The notes under the pieces: model-generated
Seen by the model: only the letters and a program-made list of their open reading frames with translations
Database searches by the model: none
Told to the model about the DNA's origin: nothing
From: Fimenecus sp964540535
GTDB lineage: Bacteria > Bacillota > Clostridia > Oscillospirales > Acutalibacteraceae
NCBI GenBank assembly: GCA_964540535.1
Contig: CAZIMO010000005.1
Coordinates: 1 to 64,000, forward strand
DNA length: 64,000 nucleotides
Direction: 5' to 3'
Translations under genes and position numbers: made by a program
In this document: positions 23,935 through 33,000 of the stretch, piece by piece
How positions within the stretch are numbered: position 1 is the first letter of the stretch
Layout: every line of letters starts with the position of its first letter

Positions 23935-25630
23935 AGAGCTTGCCGCAATCTTTGAAGAGATAGAAATAAAGATTATATCATCTCTCAAAAGAAATCTTGA
24001 AGAACACCTCAAATGGGAAGAAAGCTTGGATTTTGAGTGGACCTCTTGGCAAGCGTTAAAAATCAAAGCTCTTGAACGGTTCAGAAAAGAAAATAAGAGC
24101 ATTATGTCGGAATACACCGATATTATATCAGCGGAAACCCGAAAAATGCTTGAAGAACAGTTTCAAGAGGGTGCGGACCTTGAATCCGCACAGCGTGAAG
24201 AACAGGGATTTGTTGAAACAACCAACGATAATTTCTTTGAGATATTCGATGAAAAGATAGAAAGCCTTATTGAAGAGGTGCAGGGCAAGGAAACAACAGT
24301 AGAAAAAGCGGCTTTGCGAATGGCTGATGATGTTTACCGCCAAACGCTTATAAAAGCCGAAATAGCTGTTTCCACAGGCTCGCAGACCATACAGCAGGCA
24401 ATCGGCGATGCAGTAAGAGAATTTGCGAAAAAGGGTATTAACTGTATTGAATACCGTGACGGCAGACGGGTTAATATTGCCGATTATATCTATATGGCTC
24501 TTACTACGGCAAATACCCGCGCCCAGCTTTTAGGGGCGGCAAAGGTAAGAACGGAATTAGGCATTGATACCGTATGGGTGACATCTTATGACGCTTGTTC
24601 CGAAACCTGTATGCCATGGCAAGGCAATGTTTATATTGATGATGTCTTTGCCGATTTTGACGGCGAAATAATGGGCGATAAGGGTAAAAGCAAAAGCGGA
24701 AAATGGTATACGCTTTTGTCAGTTGCAGTCAGAGCAGGATTATTTCACCCAAATTGCCGTCACAGTCTTACTACACACAATGAAAATAATGCAGTTCGTG
24801 AAGCACCGCCCGTTGACGAGAAAAAGGCAAGAGAGAATTATAAGCTTGAACAGCAGCAGAGAGCTTTAGAGCGAAAAGTTCGTTATTGGAAGCGCCGTTT
24901 AGAGGGTGAAACCGACCCCGAATTAAAAGCAGGCTTGAAAAAACAGGTTAAAACGGCTCAAAAAAACCTGCGTGAGTTCATTGATGAGCATAAAGATGTT
25001 CTTCGCCGTGACCCGTGGAGAGAGAAAATATATCCCGAAACTGTTGAAAAAGCAGAAAAAAGGGATATAATAAGAGGAGCAAATAATAATGAAAACATTG
25101 ATAATGCTAAAACTGTTTTCAAAGAATTAGGGTATGTTTCTAAAGAAAACCAAAAGGAATTGATTGATAATTTTATTAAAAAATATTCCTCATCTGATGT
25201 TGAGCATATGCTGATTATTGATAAAAATGATTTTGCATATTATGTTACAAGCAACTTGCCTGATGAGATAAAGGTAACAAATTATGGCGATAAATTAGTC
25301 GGCAGTTATAACATACATACGCACCCGCCAAAATACACACAGTTTTCATTTAGTACAGATATTGATATTCCGGCAGCCTTTGCAGATGGTTCAAAGGTTA
25401 TGGAAGCTTGCGATTATAAATACCATTACAGATTTGAAATACCTAAAAACATTGCACTTGATGACTGGGAAGAGGCAAGATTTGAAGCCAAATCAAAAGT
25501 AATGGAGATTTTGCAAGAGAAGGGTTATTCGTTTGATATGCATGATTACTTGGAAAACTATCAGCACATACTAATTGAAGAAACTTGTAAAATTTTAGGT
25601 GTCAATGTATATAAGAGGTGGAAAATATAA
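23915..25630 (+). CDS. Phage minor capsid protein fused to a probable toxin domain
   Basis: The 571-residue protein has two parts. Residues 1-300 form a minor capsid/MuF-type protein: long helices, then VWVTSYDACSETCMPWQGNV near 225 and GLFHPNCRHSLTTH near 280. A Lys/Glu-rich linker follows (330-390). Residues about 400-571 are unlike capsid proteins; they contain GSYNIHTHPPKYTQFSFSTD, with H468 and H470 resembling the HxHP..S..D metal site of JAB/JAMM peptidases. Temperate phages often carry polymorphic toxins fused to this capsid protein. The GTG start at 23915 or TTG at 23924 (after GGTGA) are both possible. The toxin reading is an inference. Confidence 0.75.
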   Translation: MRALTHKELAAIFEEIEIKIISSLKRNLEEHLKWEESLDFEWTSWQALKIKALERFRKENKSIMSEYTDIISAETRKMLEEQFQEGADLESAQREEQGFVETTNDNFFEIFDEKIESLIEEVQGKETTVEKAALRMADDVYRQTLIKAEIAVSTGSQTIQQAIGDAVREFAKKGINCIEYRDGRRVNIADYIYMALTTANTRAQLLGAAKVRTELGIDTVWVTSYDACSETCMPWQGNVYIDDVFADFDGEIMGDKGKSKSGKWYTLLSVAVRAGLFHPNCRHSLTTHNENNAVREAPPVDEKKARENYKLEQQQRALERKVRYWKRRLEGETDPELKAGLKKQVKTAQKNLREFIDEHKDVLRRDPWREKIYPETVEKAEKRDIIRGANNNENIDNAKTVFKELGYVSKENQKELIDNFIKKYSSSDVEHMLIIDKNDFAYYVTSNLPDEIKVTNYGDKLVGSYNIHTHPPKYTQFSFSTDIDIPAAFADGSKVMEACDYKYHYRFEIPKNIALDDWEEARFEAKSKVMEILQEKGYSFDMHDYLENYQHILIEETCKILGVNVYKRWKI

Positions 25631-25821
25631 TGACCTTAGAGCAACGATTAGAATTGAGAGCTTTAAACAAAGAAATAGAGGACAGAAGAGAGGCTATCAT
25701 TCAAGAATGGCTTAAAACGCACGAAAGACCTCAAAGAGGCATAATAGCTTTTAAAGAACAAAGAGAACTTGATTTAGAAGCTTATAGACGATTTAAGGAA
25801 ATAAATGATAAATATAAATAA
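25630..25821 (+). CDS. Small charged helical protein, possible immunity partner
   Basis: The 63-residue protein is rich in Arg, Glu and Lys and entirely helical in character (LEQRLELRALNKEIEDRREA, AYRRFKEINDKYK). Its ATG overlaps the stop codon of the capsid-toxin fusion (TAATG), so the two are translated together, as toxin-immunity pairs usually are. It is short for an immunity protein, so it may instead be a structural accessory. Ribosome binding site GGTGG lies just upstream. Confidence 0.6.
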   Translation: MTLEQRLELRALNKEIEDRREAIIQEWLKTHERPQRGIIAFKEQRELDLEAYRRFKEINDKYK

Positions 25822-25824
25822 TTA

Positions 25825-25898
25825 AGCACTTGCTATGCAGGGGCTTTTTTACGCTTATTCATTGATTCAAGCACTTATCGAAAGATAGGTGCTTTTTT
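25825..25898 (+). terminator. Two consecutive terminators
   Basis: AGCACTTGC/GCAGGGGCT with six T (25825-25850) is followed by AAGCACTTATC/GATAGGTGCTT closed by a GAAA tetraloop and six T (25869-25898). Both end transcription between the capsid-toxin pair and the scaffold fragment. Confidence 0.8.
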
Positions 25899-25929
25899 CA
25901 TACCCATTTTTATGAAAGGAGAGAAATTT

Positions 25930-26265
25930 ATGCACGGTAAAGAAAAGAACAAGCCCGAAGAGCAGGAAGAACAGAAGCTTGATTCCGAAGAGAAAACTGA
26001 AGAGAAATCTACGGAAACGGCGGGAGAAAAGCCTGCTGAAAATGCAGAAGAAACCTCTGGCACTAATTCAGATGAAAACTATGAACTAAAAAAGGAAGAG
26101 GATAATTCTGCAGATGAAGCTTCTGACGAACAGCAAAGCCTTGCCATACAGTCAACGGCGAGCTTAAACCGAGAAATATCTTTCACAGTTTATTTTTATA
26201 TTTATTCTTCAAACAAATATTTATGCATTCGTTCGGGGTTATTGAGAAATCGTTTTGTGATTTGA
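25930..26265 (+). pseudogene. Truncated phage scaffold-like gene
   Basis: The frame starts with a good ribosome binding site (AAAGGAG) and encodes a highly acidic, Glu-rich N-terminus (KNKPEEQEEQKLDSEEKTEE), as in phage scaffolding proteins. After about 75 residues, at the 20-bp repeat (26154-26173), the composition changes to unrelated hydrophobic sequence. The frame then runs 64 bp into the convergent ATPase gene. It therefore marks the edge of the deletion that removed the rest of the phage. Confidence 0.65.
26154..26173 (+). repeat. Second copy of the 20-bp portal repeat at the prophage boundary
   Basis: AACGGCGAGCTTAAACCGAG is identical to 23344-23363 in the portal gene. It sits where phage coding sequence stops. 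It is not an attachment-site copy, because nothing like it occurs near the tRNA or integrase. Confidence 0.75.
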
Positions 26266-26948
26266 AAATGTTCGGTTTGTGAGTATGGTACAAGCTTAAT
26301 GCTTTCGTTGGTGATTTCATAAATATCGGAATTGGGTTGAGTAATCAATATGGGCGAATGAGTAGATATTATAAATTGAGAGCCTTGCTTCACAAGTCGG
26401 TCGATATTGCACATAAGCCGCATAATTCTCATTGGCGAGAGCGCTGCTTCCGGCTCGTCAAGAATATAAAGTCCGTTACTGCCAAATCGGTTTTCAGTGA
26501 GAGCGATAAAGCTTTCTCCGTGGGACTGCTCGTGAAGCGAAACACCGCCGTAGCTGTCAATGATAGGCGGAGCGACCGTAGGTATTTTATCCATTTGGTC
26601 AATATTTGACGCAACATTGTAAAAGCTTTCGGCACGCAGAAAAAATCCGTCGCGGGGTTGTCTTAATCCCCGTTTTACGCTTAAATACTTATATAAATCA
26701 GAATGTGAATTTTCAGTTGCAAAGTTGAAATTTTTACTTCCGCCCTCGGCATTAAAGCCCAAAGCAACAGCAAGACCCTCAATCAGTGTAGATTTGCCTA
26801 TGCCGTTTTCGCCGACTATAAAGGTTACAGGCTTCTTGAATTCCAGTGAACCATACTTCAGCCAATTTACCACAGGCAGACTGTTAATGTAATTTTCCTG
26901 CGGAATATTGCGGTTTATGCAGATCTCACGCACAAATAAATTGTTCAT
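26202..26948 (-). CDS. AAA family ATPase (AAA_23/RecF-like, stand-alone)
   Basis: The 248-residue protein is a complete single-domain SMC/ABC-like ATPase: Walker A FIVGENGIGKSTLIEGL near residue 45, signature-like SHGESFIAL near 145, and Walker B GLYILDEPEAALSP near 165. The H-loop is ISTHSP near 197. Relatives are widespread in Firmicutes, often near phages or toxin genes, and their role is unclear. The ATG at 26948 follows GGTGAT. The gene runs toward the truncated phage scaffold and overlaps its frame. It may be chromosomal or the last phage cargo gene; the position does not tell. Confidence 0.85.
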   Translation of the reverse strand: MNNLFVREICINRNIPQENYINSLPVVNWLKYGSLEFKKPVTFIVGENGIGKSTLIEGLAVALGFNAEGGSKNFNFATENSHSDLYKYLSVKRGLRQPRDGFFLRAESFYNVASNIDQMDKIPTVAPPIIDSYGGVSLHEQSHGESFIALTENRFGSNGLYILDEPEAALSPMRIMRLMCNIDRLVKQGSQFIISTHSPILITQPNSDIYEITNESIKLVPYSQTEHFQITKRFLNNPERMHKYLFEE

Positions 26949-27060
26949 AATATATATCACCAAGACAATTTTAACATATATTTATTATTTTGTAACCACC
27001 GCAGTAAAAAATATGTACACATAATAGGACATTTCATCTTTAGCCTTAATCTGCATAAAT

Positions 27061-27093
27061 AAAATCCCCGAGAGTTTTCTCGGGGATTTTTTG
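27061..27093 (-). terminator. Bidirectional terminator downstream of nagB
   Basis: AAAATCCCCGAGA/TCTCGGGGATTTT forms a long stem with flanking A and T runs. It ends the leftward nagB transcript. Confidence 0.85.
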
Positions 27094-27109
27094 AATATGT
27101 ACTGATAAA

Positions 27110-27829
27110 TTATAATCTTCCTGCGGCGGCTTGGTCGAGGAATACATGCACATTGGGATGAAGCTGAAGAACCGAAGCCGGGCAGGCGGGAGTAATATCG
27201 CCGTTTACCATACCGTAAATTGCGTCTTGCTTGCTTCTGCCTGTTGCAATCATAATAATCTGTTTGGACTTCATAATTGAAACAGTACCCATTGTGAGTG
27301 CAAAGCGCGGCATTGTGTCCTCGTCAAAATAAACCGAATTTGCATCTATTGTGCTTTGGGTAAGGCGAACCTTAAATGTACCCTTTGTAAATTTGTTTGC
27401 AGGTTCGTTAAATCCGATATGACCGTTTCTGCCCACGCCTAAAAGCTGAATATCAATCTTGTTTTCAGTAATTAAATCGTCGTAACGCTGACATTCTGCT
27501 TCAGCATCTTCTGCGTTGCCGTTCAAGAAATTAACATTTTTCTCTTTAATATCAATGTGATTAAAAAGGTTCTCGTGCATAAAGGTGTAATAGCTGTTTT
27601 TGTCGCTTTGTGGCAAATTGCAGTATTCGTCAAGATTAAATGTCTTAATATCTTTAAAGCTCACCTTGCCGTTTTTATAAGCCTTGACAAGATGATTGTA
27701 TGTAGGAATCGGTGAAGCGCCCGTAGCAAAGCCTAAAACCGAATTCGGCTTTTCATCTACTTGCTCAATAATCATATTGGCAACAGCCGTACCGATTTGT
27801 TCTGCGTTATCAAAAATATGAAGAATCAT
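27110..27829 (-). CDS. nagB: Glucosamine-6-phosphate deaminase
   Basis: NagB converts glucosamine-6-phosphate to fructose-6-phosphate and ammonia, feeding amino sugars into glycolysis. The 239-residue protein shows VLGFATGASPIPTYNHLVKA near residue 34, FNLDEYCNLP near 64, LLGVGRNGHIGFNEPAN near 128, and HPNVHVFLDQAAAGRL at the end. The ATG at 27829 is preferred over the upstream GTG because AGGTG lies 6 bp before it. A terminator separates it from the ATPase gene. Neighbouring mannosidase genes suggest a shared role in glycan breakdown. Confidence 0.95.
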   Translation of the reverse strand: MILHIFDNAEQIGTAVANMIIEQVDEKPNSVLGFATGASPIPTYNHLVKAYKNGKVSFKDIKTFNLDEYCNLPQSDKNSYYTFMHENLFNHIDIKEKNVNFLNGNAEDAEAECQRYDDLITENKIDIQLLGVGRNGHIGFNEPANKFTKGTFKVRLTQSTIDANSVYFDEDTMPRFALTMGTVSIMKSKQIIMIATGRSKQDAIYGMVNGDITPACPASVLQLHPNVHVFLDQAAAGRL

Positions 27830-27892
27830 CTTTATCACCTGTTTCTGAATTTAGAATTTATTTTACCACATTATTGAAAAATTGCAATAGAA

Positions 27893-27932
27893 AAACGGAA
27901 ACATTTGGATTTTTCAAACATTTCCGTTTCTG
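27893..27932 (-). terminator. Terminator after the mannosidase operon
   Basis: AAACGGAAA pairs with TTTCCGTTT with an inner TTTG/CAAA stem. Read on the minus strand it is followed by a T-rich tract. It ends the leftward operon just before nagB. Confidence 0.7.
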
Positions 27933-27935
27933 TTT

Positions 27936-28565
27936 TTACTCGCTTTCAGCTATGTTGATTTTCTTATTAACTGCGCTGTGCAAAACAAACTCTAATATAT
28001 AAACTGCCGCAACAATAAATACTGCATAAGAAATGTTTGCTTTGAATTCCAGCGAAAGTATAACGCATATAATATACACGAAAATATTAACGGAACTAAA
28101 AATCATATTTCGTTTAAATGATGTTTTGCCCATTGAAAAAAGCGAAGAAATAATCGCTGCCAATGAAAAAATGATTATGCATACCATTGTGAGAATGGGG
28201 AATAAATATGATTTGTCGTTTAGAATAGTATCAAAAGGCAAACCGCCGTTTATTATTCCCATTATTACCGAAATCAGCGTAATTTTCGTGCCGTCAGCGG
28301 CGGTGTACATAGGCAGGCACATCCACAAAAGCGGTGTGAAGAAAAGCACAAAGCGGATGATCTGTACCGCACCGCCGAAAGCAGAGATTTTTATATTATT
28401 AAGAACTCTGTCAACTGCCTCTTGTTCATGCATTGCCTTTTCGTGGTCGGCTTGAAGTCTTTTGTCAAGGTTATAGTAAACAAGATTTGTGTTGCATTTG
28501 GGGCAATTCTGTTTCATATAGAATGGTGACAGCCTTTCGCCGCATTTCGGACATTTATTATTCAT
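27936..28565 (-). CDS. Zinc-ribbon integral membrane protein
   Basis: The 209-residue protein opens with a zinc ribbon (KCPKCGERLSPFYMKQNCPK, next CxxC at residue about 20). Four or more membrane segments follow: AVQIIRFVLFFTPLLWMCLP, FPILTMVCIIIFSLAAII, the segment NMIFSSVNIFVYIICVIL, and ISYAVFIVAAVYILEFVL. The ATG at 28565 lies 8 bp inside the transporter gene and has GGGAGGTG. A longer frame from 28625 has no support. It is co-transcribed with the mannosidase and transporter genes. Its function is unknown; the ribbon may be a sensor or assembly module. Confidence 0.8.
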   Translation of the reverse strand: MNNKCPKCGERLSPFYMKQNCPKCNTNLVYYNLDKRLQADHEKAMHEQEAVDRVLNNIKISAFGGAVQIIRFVLFFTPLLWMCLPMYTAADGTKITLISVIMGIINGGLPFDTILNDKSYLFPILTMVCIIIFSLAAIISSLFSMGKTSFKRNMIFSSVNIFVYIICVILSLEFKANISYAVFIVAAVYILEFVLHSAVNKKINIAESE

Positions 28566-30015
28566 TTTCAGCACCTCCCGAAACTGTTGCAGAAAGAACT
28601 GCACGGCGTTCTGACATATCTTCACGGATAGTTTTAAGCTTATCGCCTGTTAAATCATACCAGATGTATGGAATAAGAGGAAGAATTCCCAACACTGCAG
28701 GGGCTAATGTGAACATACCCCAAATGAAGAAATCCGTATGCTCATAAGCCTTAATGGCAACGCCCGTGGCTTCATCAAATGAAAGTCCTATAAGCGTCAT
28801 AAGCGCCGCGCCGACCGCACTTGAAAGCGAGCCTGTAAGTTTGCCTACGAATGTAAGCACCGAGAACGAAACGCCCTCGTTTCTTTCGCCTGTTTTCCAT
28901 TCCATATAGTCGATTGTATCGCCGATCATTTCGGTCGGGATAACCCTATTGATTGTGTCAAAAAAGCTGAACAGAAGATTTTGCACCATAAGCAGGGGTA
29001 CAATAACCCAAAGATTTGTAAAGCATTTCATACCTGCAAAAAATACAATTGAACCCATAATAAGCCTTGCAAAGCCGTTCAGGAAAATAATTTGACGGTT
29101 GTCAAAACGCTGCTTGATTTTAGGGATAAGCAAATATGTAACAAATCCGAGAATTGTGCCCGGCAGAGTAATAACAATTGTCAGCGAGTTCATCTGCACA
29201 ACTTCCGAATAGTAATAGGTCTGGAAAAATCCGCCTATACCGCCCAATGCGCCAAGCACATTGGCGATTACGATTAAAAGCAGGGGCTTGTTTTTCACAA
29301 GGGTCTTAAAGCCGTCAAGCACGCTCGGCTCTTTGACAGTCTGAACAACTCTTTCTCGTGTGCAAAGTCCCGAAAGAGAGAACAAAGCCATTCCGAAAAT
29401 GCCGGAAATTAAAGCCATAAGCAAGAAAACCTGTGAAAGCGAAAGCTTGATTGCGCCGCTGTTGCTCAAATCCATAAGAACTACAAGAATTGTATTTGAA
29501 AGTCCGCCTATAAGTCCCGAAATGAAGCGGGCAGAAGAAATTACTCTTGTTCTGTCAGAGGGTGAGGGGCTTATGGCGGCGCTCATTCCCCAAAAAGGAA
29601 CATCGCCGAGAGTATAAAAAAGCTCCCAAATAAAATAACTGACGAACATATAAATAATTTTTGCCGTAGTTTCTGCCGCATCGCCGAGGATTTGCGGTCC
29701 TGCAAAAAGCATAATTGTCGCAAGTCCTAAGGGTATGGGAATAATCAGCAGGTAGGGGCGAAGCTTGCCGTAGCGTGTTCGGGTTTTGTCAATAATCGAT
29801 CCCATAAGCGGATCGTTGACTGTATCCCAAATGCCCAAGATCAGCATCATTGCAGAAACTGCGCCGAAAGGTACTCCGAATACCTTTGTAAAGAAAAGTG
29901 AAAGATAACTGCTTGAAATTATGTTATATCCAAAGCACTGTCCTGCGTTTGCAATACCGTAAGCAACCGTTTCTTTTATGCCCACATAGCGAATATCGCC
30001 TTTATTCTCAGCCAT
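28558..30015 (-). CDS. GPH family sugar:cation symporter (MelB/MFS type)
   Basis: The 485-residue transporter has about twelve membrane segments and GPH-family features: GIWDTVNDPLMGSIIDKTRT near residue 45, YGKLRPYLLIIPIPLGLA near 65, and the DRTRVISSARF region near 140. It would import a glycoside or oligosaccharide with a cation. The start at 30015 is preferred over the TTG at 30021 because AAGGAG is 9 bp upstream. It begins 2 bp after the stop of the alpha-mannosidase gene, so mannosides are its likely substrate. Confidence 0.88.
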   Translation of the reverse strand: MAENKGDIRYVGIKETVAYGIANAGQCFGYNIISSSYLSLFFTKVFGVPFGAVSAMMLILGIWDTVNDPLMGSIIDKTRTRYGKLRPYLLIIPIPLGLATIMLFAGPQILGDAAETTAKIIYMFVSYFIWELFYTLGDVPFWGMSAAISPSPSDRTRVISSARFISGLIGGLSNTILVVLMDLSNSGAIKLSLSQVFLLMALISGIFGMALFSLSGLCTRERVVQTVKEPSVLDGFKTLVKNKPLLLIVIANVLGALGGIGGFFQTYYYSEVVQMNSLTIVITLPGTILGFVTYLLIPKIKQRFDNRQIIFLNGFARLIMGSIVFFAGMKCFTNLWVIVPLLMVQNLLFSFFDTINRVIPTEMIGDTIDYMEWKTGERNEGVSFSVLTFVGKLTGSLSSAVGAALMTLIGLSFDEATGVAIKAYEHTDFFIWGMFTLAPAVLGILPLIPYIWYDLTGDKLKTIREDMSERRAVLSATVSGGAENE

Positions 30016-30017
30016 TT

Positions 30018-33000
30018 TCAATTTCTCCTTCCCCTGTTTTTGTCACGCAATGCACCGCCCTTGTCGTTAAGCCTGTGCAGTTGTTTGCCGTTTATGTATA
30101 TCAGCTTTTCGACCGGCTTCATTTTGTAGTCAAAATATCTGCCCTTTATATTGTCATAAAGCTCTGTTGCAAGGGCGCAGTAATTTTCATCACTGTCAGC
30201 TGTAATTGCGAGAATAAGAATATCGCTGTCGTCGGGAAGAACTACCGTGTCGCCGTCAGCTTCAAATTCAACATTCCAAAAGAATAACTGCTGACATTTT
30301 GCGTCGCCCTTGTCTGTGTGCGAATGTGTAAATTCATAGCCTAATTTGCCGTCTTTAGTAAAGGCAACCTCTTTGAAGTCATATAAATCCCAACCGCCGT
30401 AGTATTCTTTAATGTCGTTTATCTTTTTGGATTGACCGCCGATTGTGATGTATTTGTCACCGTTTAAAGACGCTGCAAGAAGATGGATTTTCTTCGTGTT
30501 TTCAGGGAGCGTTAAAGTTTGACCCTTGCAAATTGCGGCTTTTTCGCCAAGAAAGAATCTCACACCGCCGACATAAGCTTCGTTTGGTTTTAATTCGGCA
30601 GGGATAGTTCTGCCTATAATGGGCAGCGAAGCTCTTGGAGTAATATTCGTTGAATATGCGTCAGTATTGCCAATAAAATCAAGCGGTTTTGAATACTCTT
30701 TTGCTTTTGTACGGTTTATTTTTAGCGCGAATGAGCGAATTTCATAAGGCTTCAAGTCGAAAATAAGTTTTCCGTTTTGAACTTCAATATCGCTTATATG
30801 CTCTTCAGAGGCATAAATTTCTCTCGCGCTTTCAATGGGAAGATAAAGCGAAAATTCGATATTTTTCTGTGCCTTTTTCTCGCCTTCGCCGACACGAATA
30901 ACAATTTCGTCGCTGTTTTCAGCCTTTTTCATTGCACGCAGAATTGCATTGCCTGAAAGATGGGCAAAAGACACTTCATTTTGAAGCGTTCCGCTGTGCT
31001 TTGAACAGATAAACGAAGCCATAGGCATAATGAAATTTCTTGCCTCGCACTGCGTTGCATGGCCTGCCGCACCGCTGTGCGAATAAATTCCGTAAGAATA
31101 TCGGTTAAGCCCAAGCTCTAACATTGACTGCATACTGTCAACACGATAATTTTTAAGAGGAGTGTGCATAAGAGTAAGACGCAACGTGTTGTTGTCGTAT
31201 TTGTCCCAACCGTATTTACATTCGCTTATGACTGAAACTCCGAATTTTCCGCTGACATCTGTAATGTCAGCCCATTTTTGTGCGGGAACTTCAAAAAGTT
31301 TTTCAGTCATATTTCCGCGTTTTATTGCGCCAAGACCTAAATCGTATGTTGCCACGGGACTTTCAGCGGTAAAACTGAAAATCTCTTTTGCGGCAGAGCG
31401 TGTAGATTGCCATTCAGTTTCGTCATATATTTCAACCGTCTTACCGCCCCGTGACAGCGCTACGATTGAAGTAAAGACGCTGTTTTTATATGTTTTTACA
31501 ATTTTTGTTGCAACACGGCAAACGCCCTCTTCAATAACCTCAATTGATTTAATACGCGGCGTGTGCTGGGGTTCACGGTTTAATTCATCGTAATTTAATT
31601 CCCACGCAGGCCAATCCTTACTGCCATCGTAGTCAAAAATGCCTGTAACAATGGGCTTTTTGAGAATTTCTTTATTTAATTCTTTGTCAATAATTGAACG
31701 TATGTCGCCGTTGCTGTTAAATGTAACCTTGTATTTTTCGTTCTCAAGTCCTTGAATTGACGCTTTTAAGGGAGTTGAAACTCTTGCGCGCTTGCTTTGA
31801 ATGTCAAGAAGCTTAAAGCCCATGGGCGCAACCGTTACACAGACAAGTAGGTTTGAATAAAGCGAGGTGCTTTCGATTACCTGTGTGGGCAGTTCGTTGC
31901 CGTCAGCGTCAAATGCCGCCATATTTTTATAGCGAAGCTTTGCAGGTATTTTAATCTTGACAACGCCTGTTCTCTCATATTCCATCGGGTTGTTGATAAT
32001 AACAGGTATTCCCTTAACTGATGAAGTGTCAATAAGCGACGCAATATTTTTAACGGCGCCTTCATATTCGTTTGTGAATTGGTTAAGCGACATTGCATAA
32101 TCGTTCCAGCTTCTGCGATATGCGCGCTGAACCGAGGTTCCGGGCAAATCGTCGTGGAATTGGTGAGCGATAACACGCTTCCAAGCCTTTGTCAGCGTTT
32201 CCTGAGGATATTCATAACCGCCCAAAGCCATAGCGGCAACGCTTGCGCGCTCTGCCATATCGGCAATTTCTTCGTTTCTTCTGTTCCAGCGTTTGCCTAT
32301 TGCACGTGAAGTATAACCGCCGACAGCGTGATTTGTCATAACAAGCTCATTGTTCCATACAGGCAGTTTTTGCCTTGATTCTTCAGACATTTCGTCAAGA
32401 TCGTGGAATATTTTGTCAGCAGGCGCAGATAATACTTCTGTATCGCTTGTTTCGTTTTGGCTGATTTCACCGCAAACGGTTTTAACGGAAGCTTCCGCAG
32501 GACTTCCGCCACGGTCGCCCACGCCGTGAAAAACTGCGGTTAACGGCAAGTCATATTGCTCGTTATCATTTAATTTTTGTGTAATAAAATCATTTTCTCT
32601 TACTTTTTTCAGTGTTTTATCGTATGCTCCCGGATTTGTGTTGCCGTAAACAAAATTTCCGTCAACACCGTACCATTTTCCTATATCAAAGGGAATGCCG
32701 TAGGCAGAACCCCAGCTTAATTTTTGGGTGGTAAAGCCTTTAAGATTTGCGTGGTGCATAATTGAGGGCAGTGCGTAGCCAAAGCCGAAGCAATCCGGCA
32801 GAAAAATATCACAGCTTCTTTTGCCGAAATTTTTTTCAAAATAGTTGTTGCCTAACAGAATATTTCTGAAAAGAGCTTCTGGCGAGGGGATATTTACATC
32901 ACCGTTTTCAAAGGCGCTTCCGCAAACATTCCATTTGCCCTCTGCTATGTAATTCTTCATCTTTTCCCACATTTCAGGGTAGTATTCGTGCATAAGCTCA

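Larger units (their letters stand above)
8922..26173. mobile_element. Decayed prophage next to tRNA-Lys, truncated on its right side
   Basis: The element runs from the tRNA-Lys 3' end to a break in a scaffold-like gene near 26,173. In order it carries integrase, Abi protein with two putative ncRNAs, CI-like repressor and operators, early small genes, Dam-type and cytosine-type methyltransferase genes, ParB-like protein, HUH Rep, DUF1492-like regulator, terminase subunits, portal, minor capsid-toxin fusion and a scaffold fragment. Major capsid, head-tail connectors, tail, holin and endolysin are absent. No second copy of the tRNA 3' end was found to the right, so attR appears lost with the late genes. 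The right boundary is inferred from where phage-like coding stops. Confidence 0.85.

Noticed and set aside
26154..26173. The 20-bp repeat as the right attachment site attR
   Set aside because: Its other copy is inside the portal gene and not near the tRNA or integrase. An attR should repeat sequence from the tRNA-Lys 3' end, which I could not find right of the prophage.
26202..26948. AAA ATPase as part of a two-gene defence system such as Gabija or a retron
   Set aside because: No UvrD-like helicase, TOPRIM nuclease or reverse transcriptase lies beside it. The protein is a short stand-alone ATPase common in Firmicutes.
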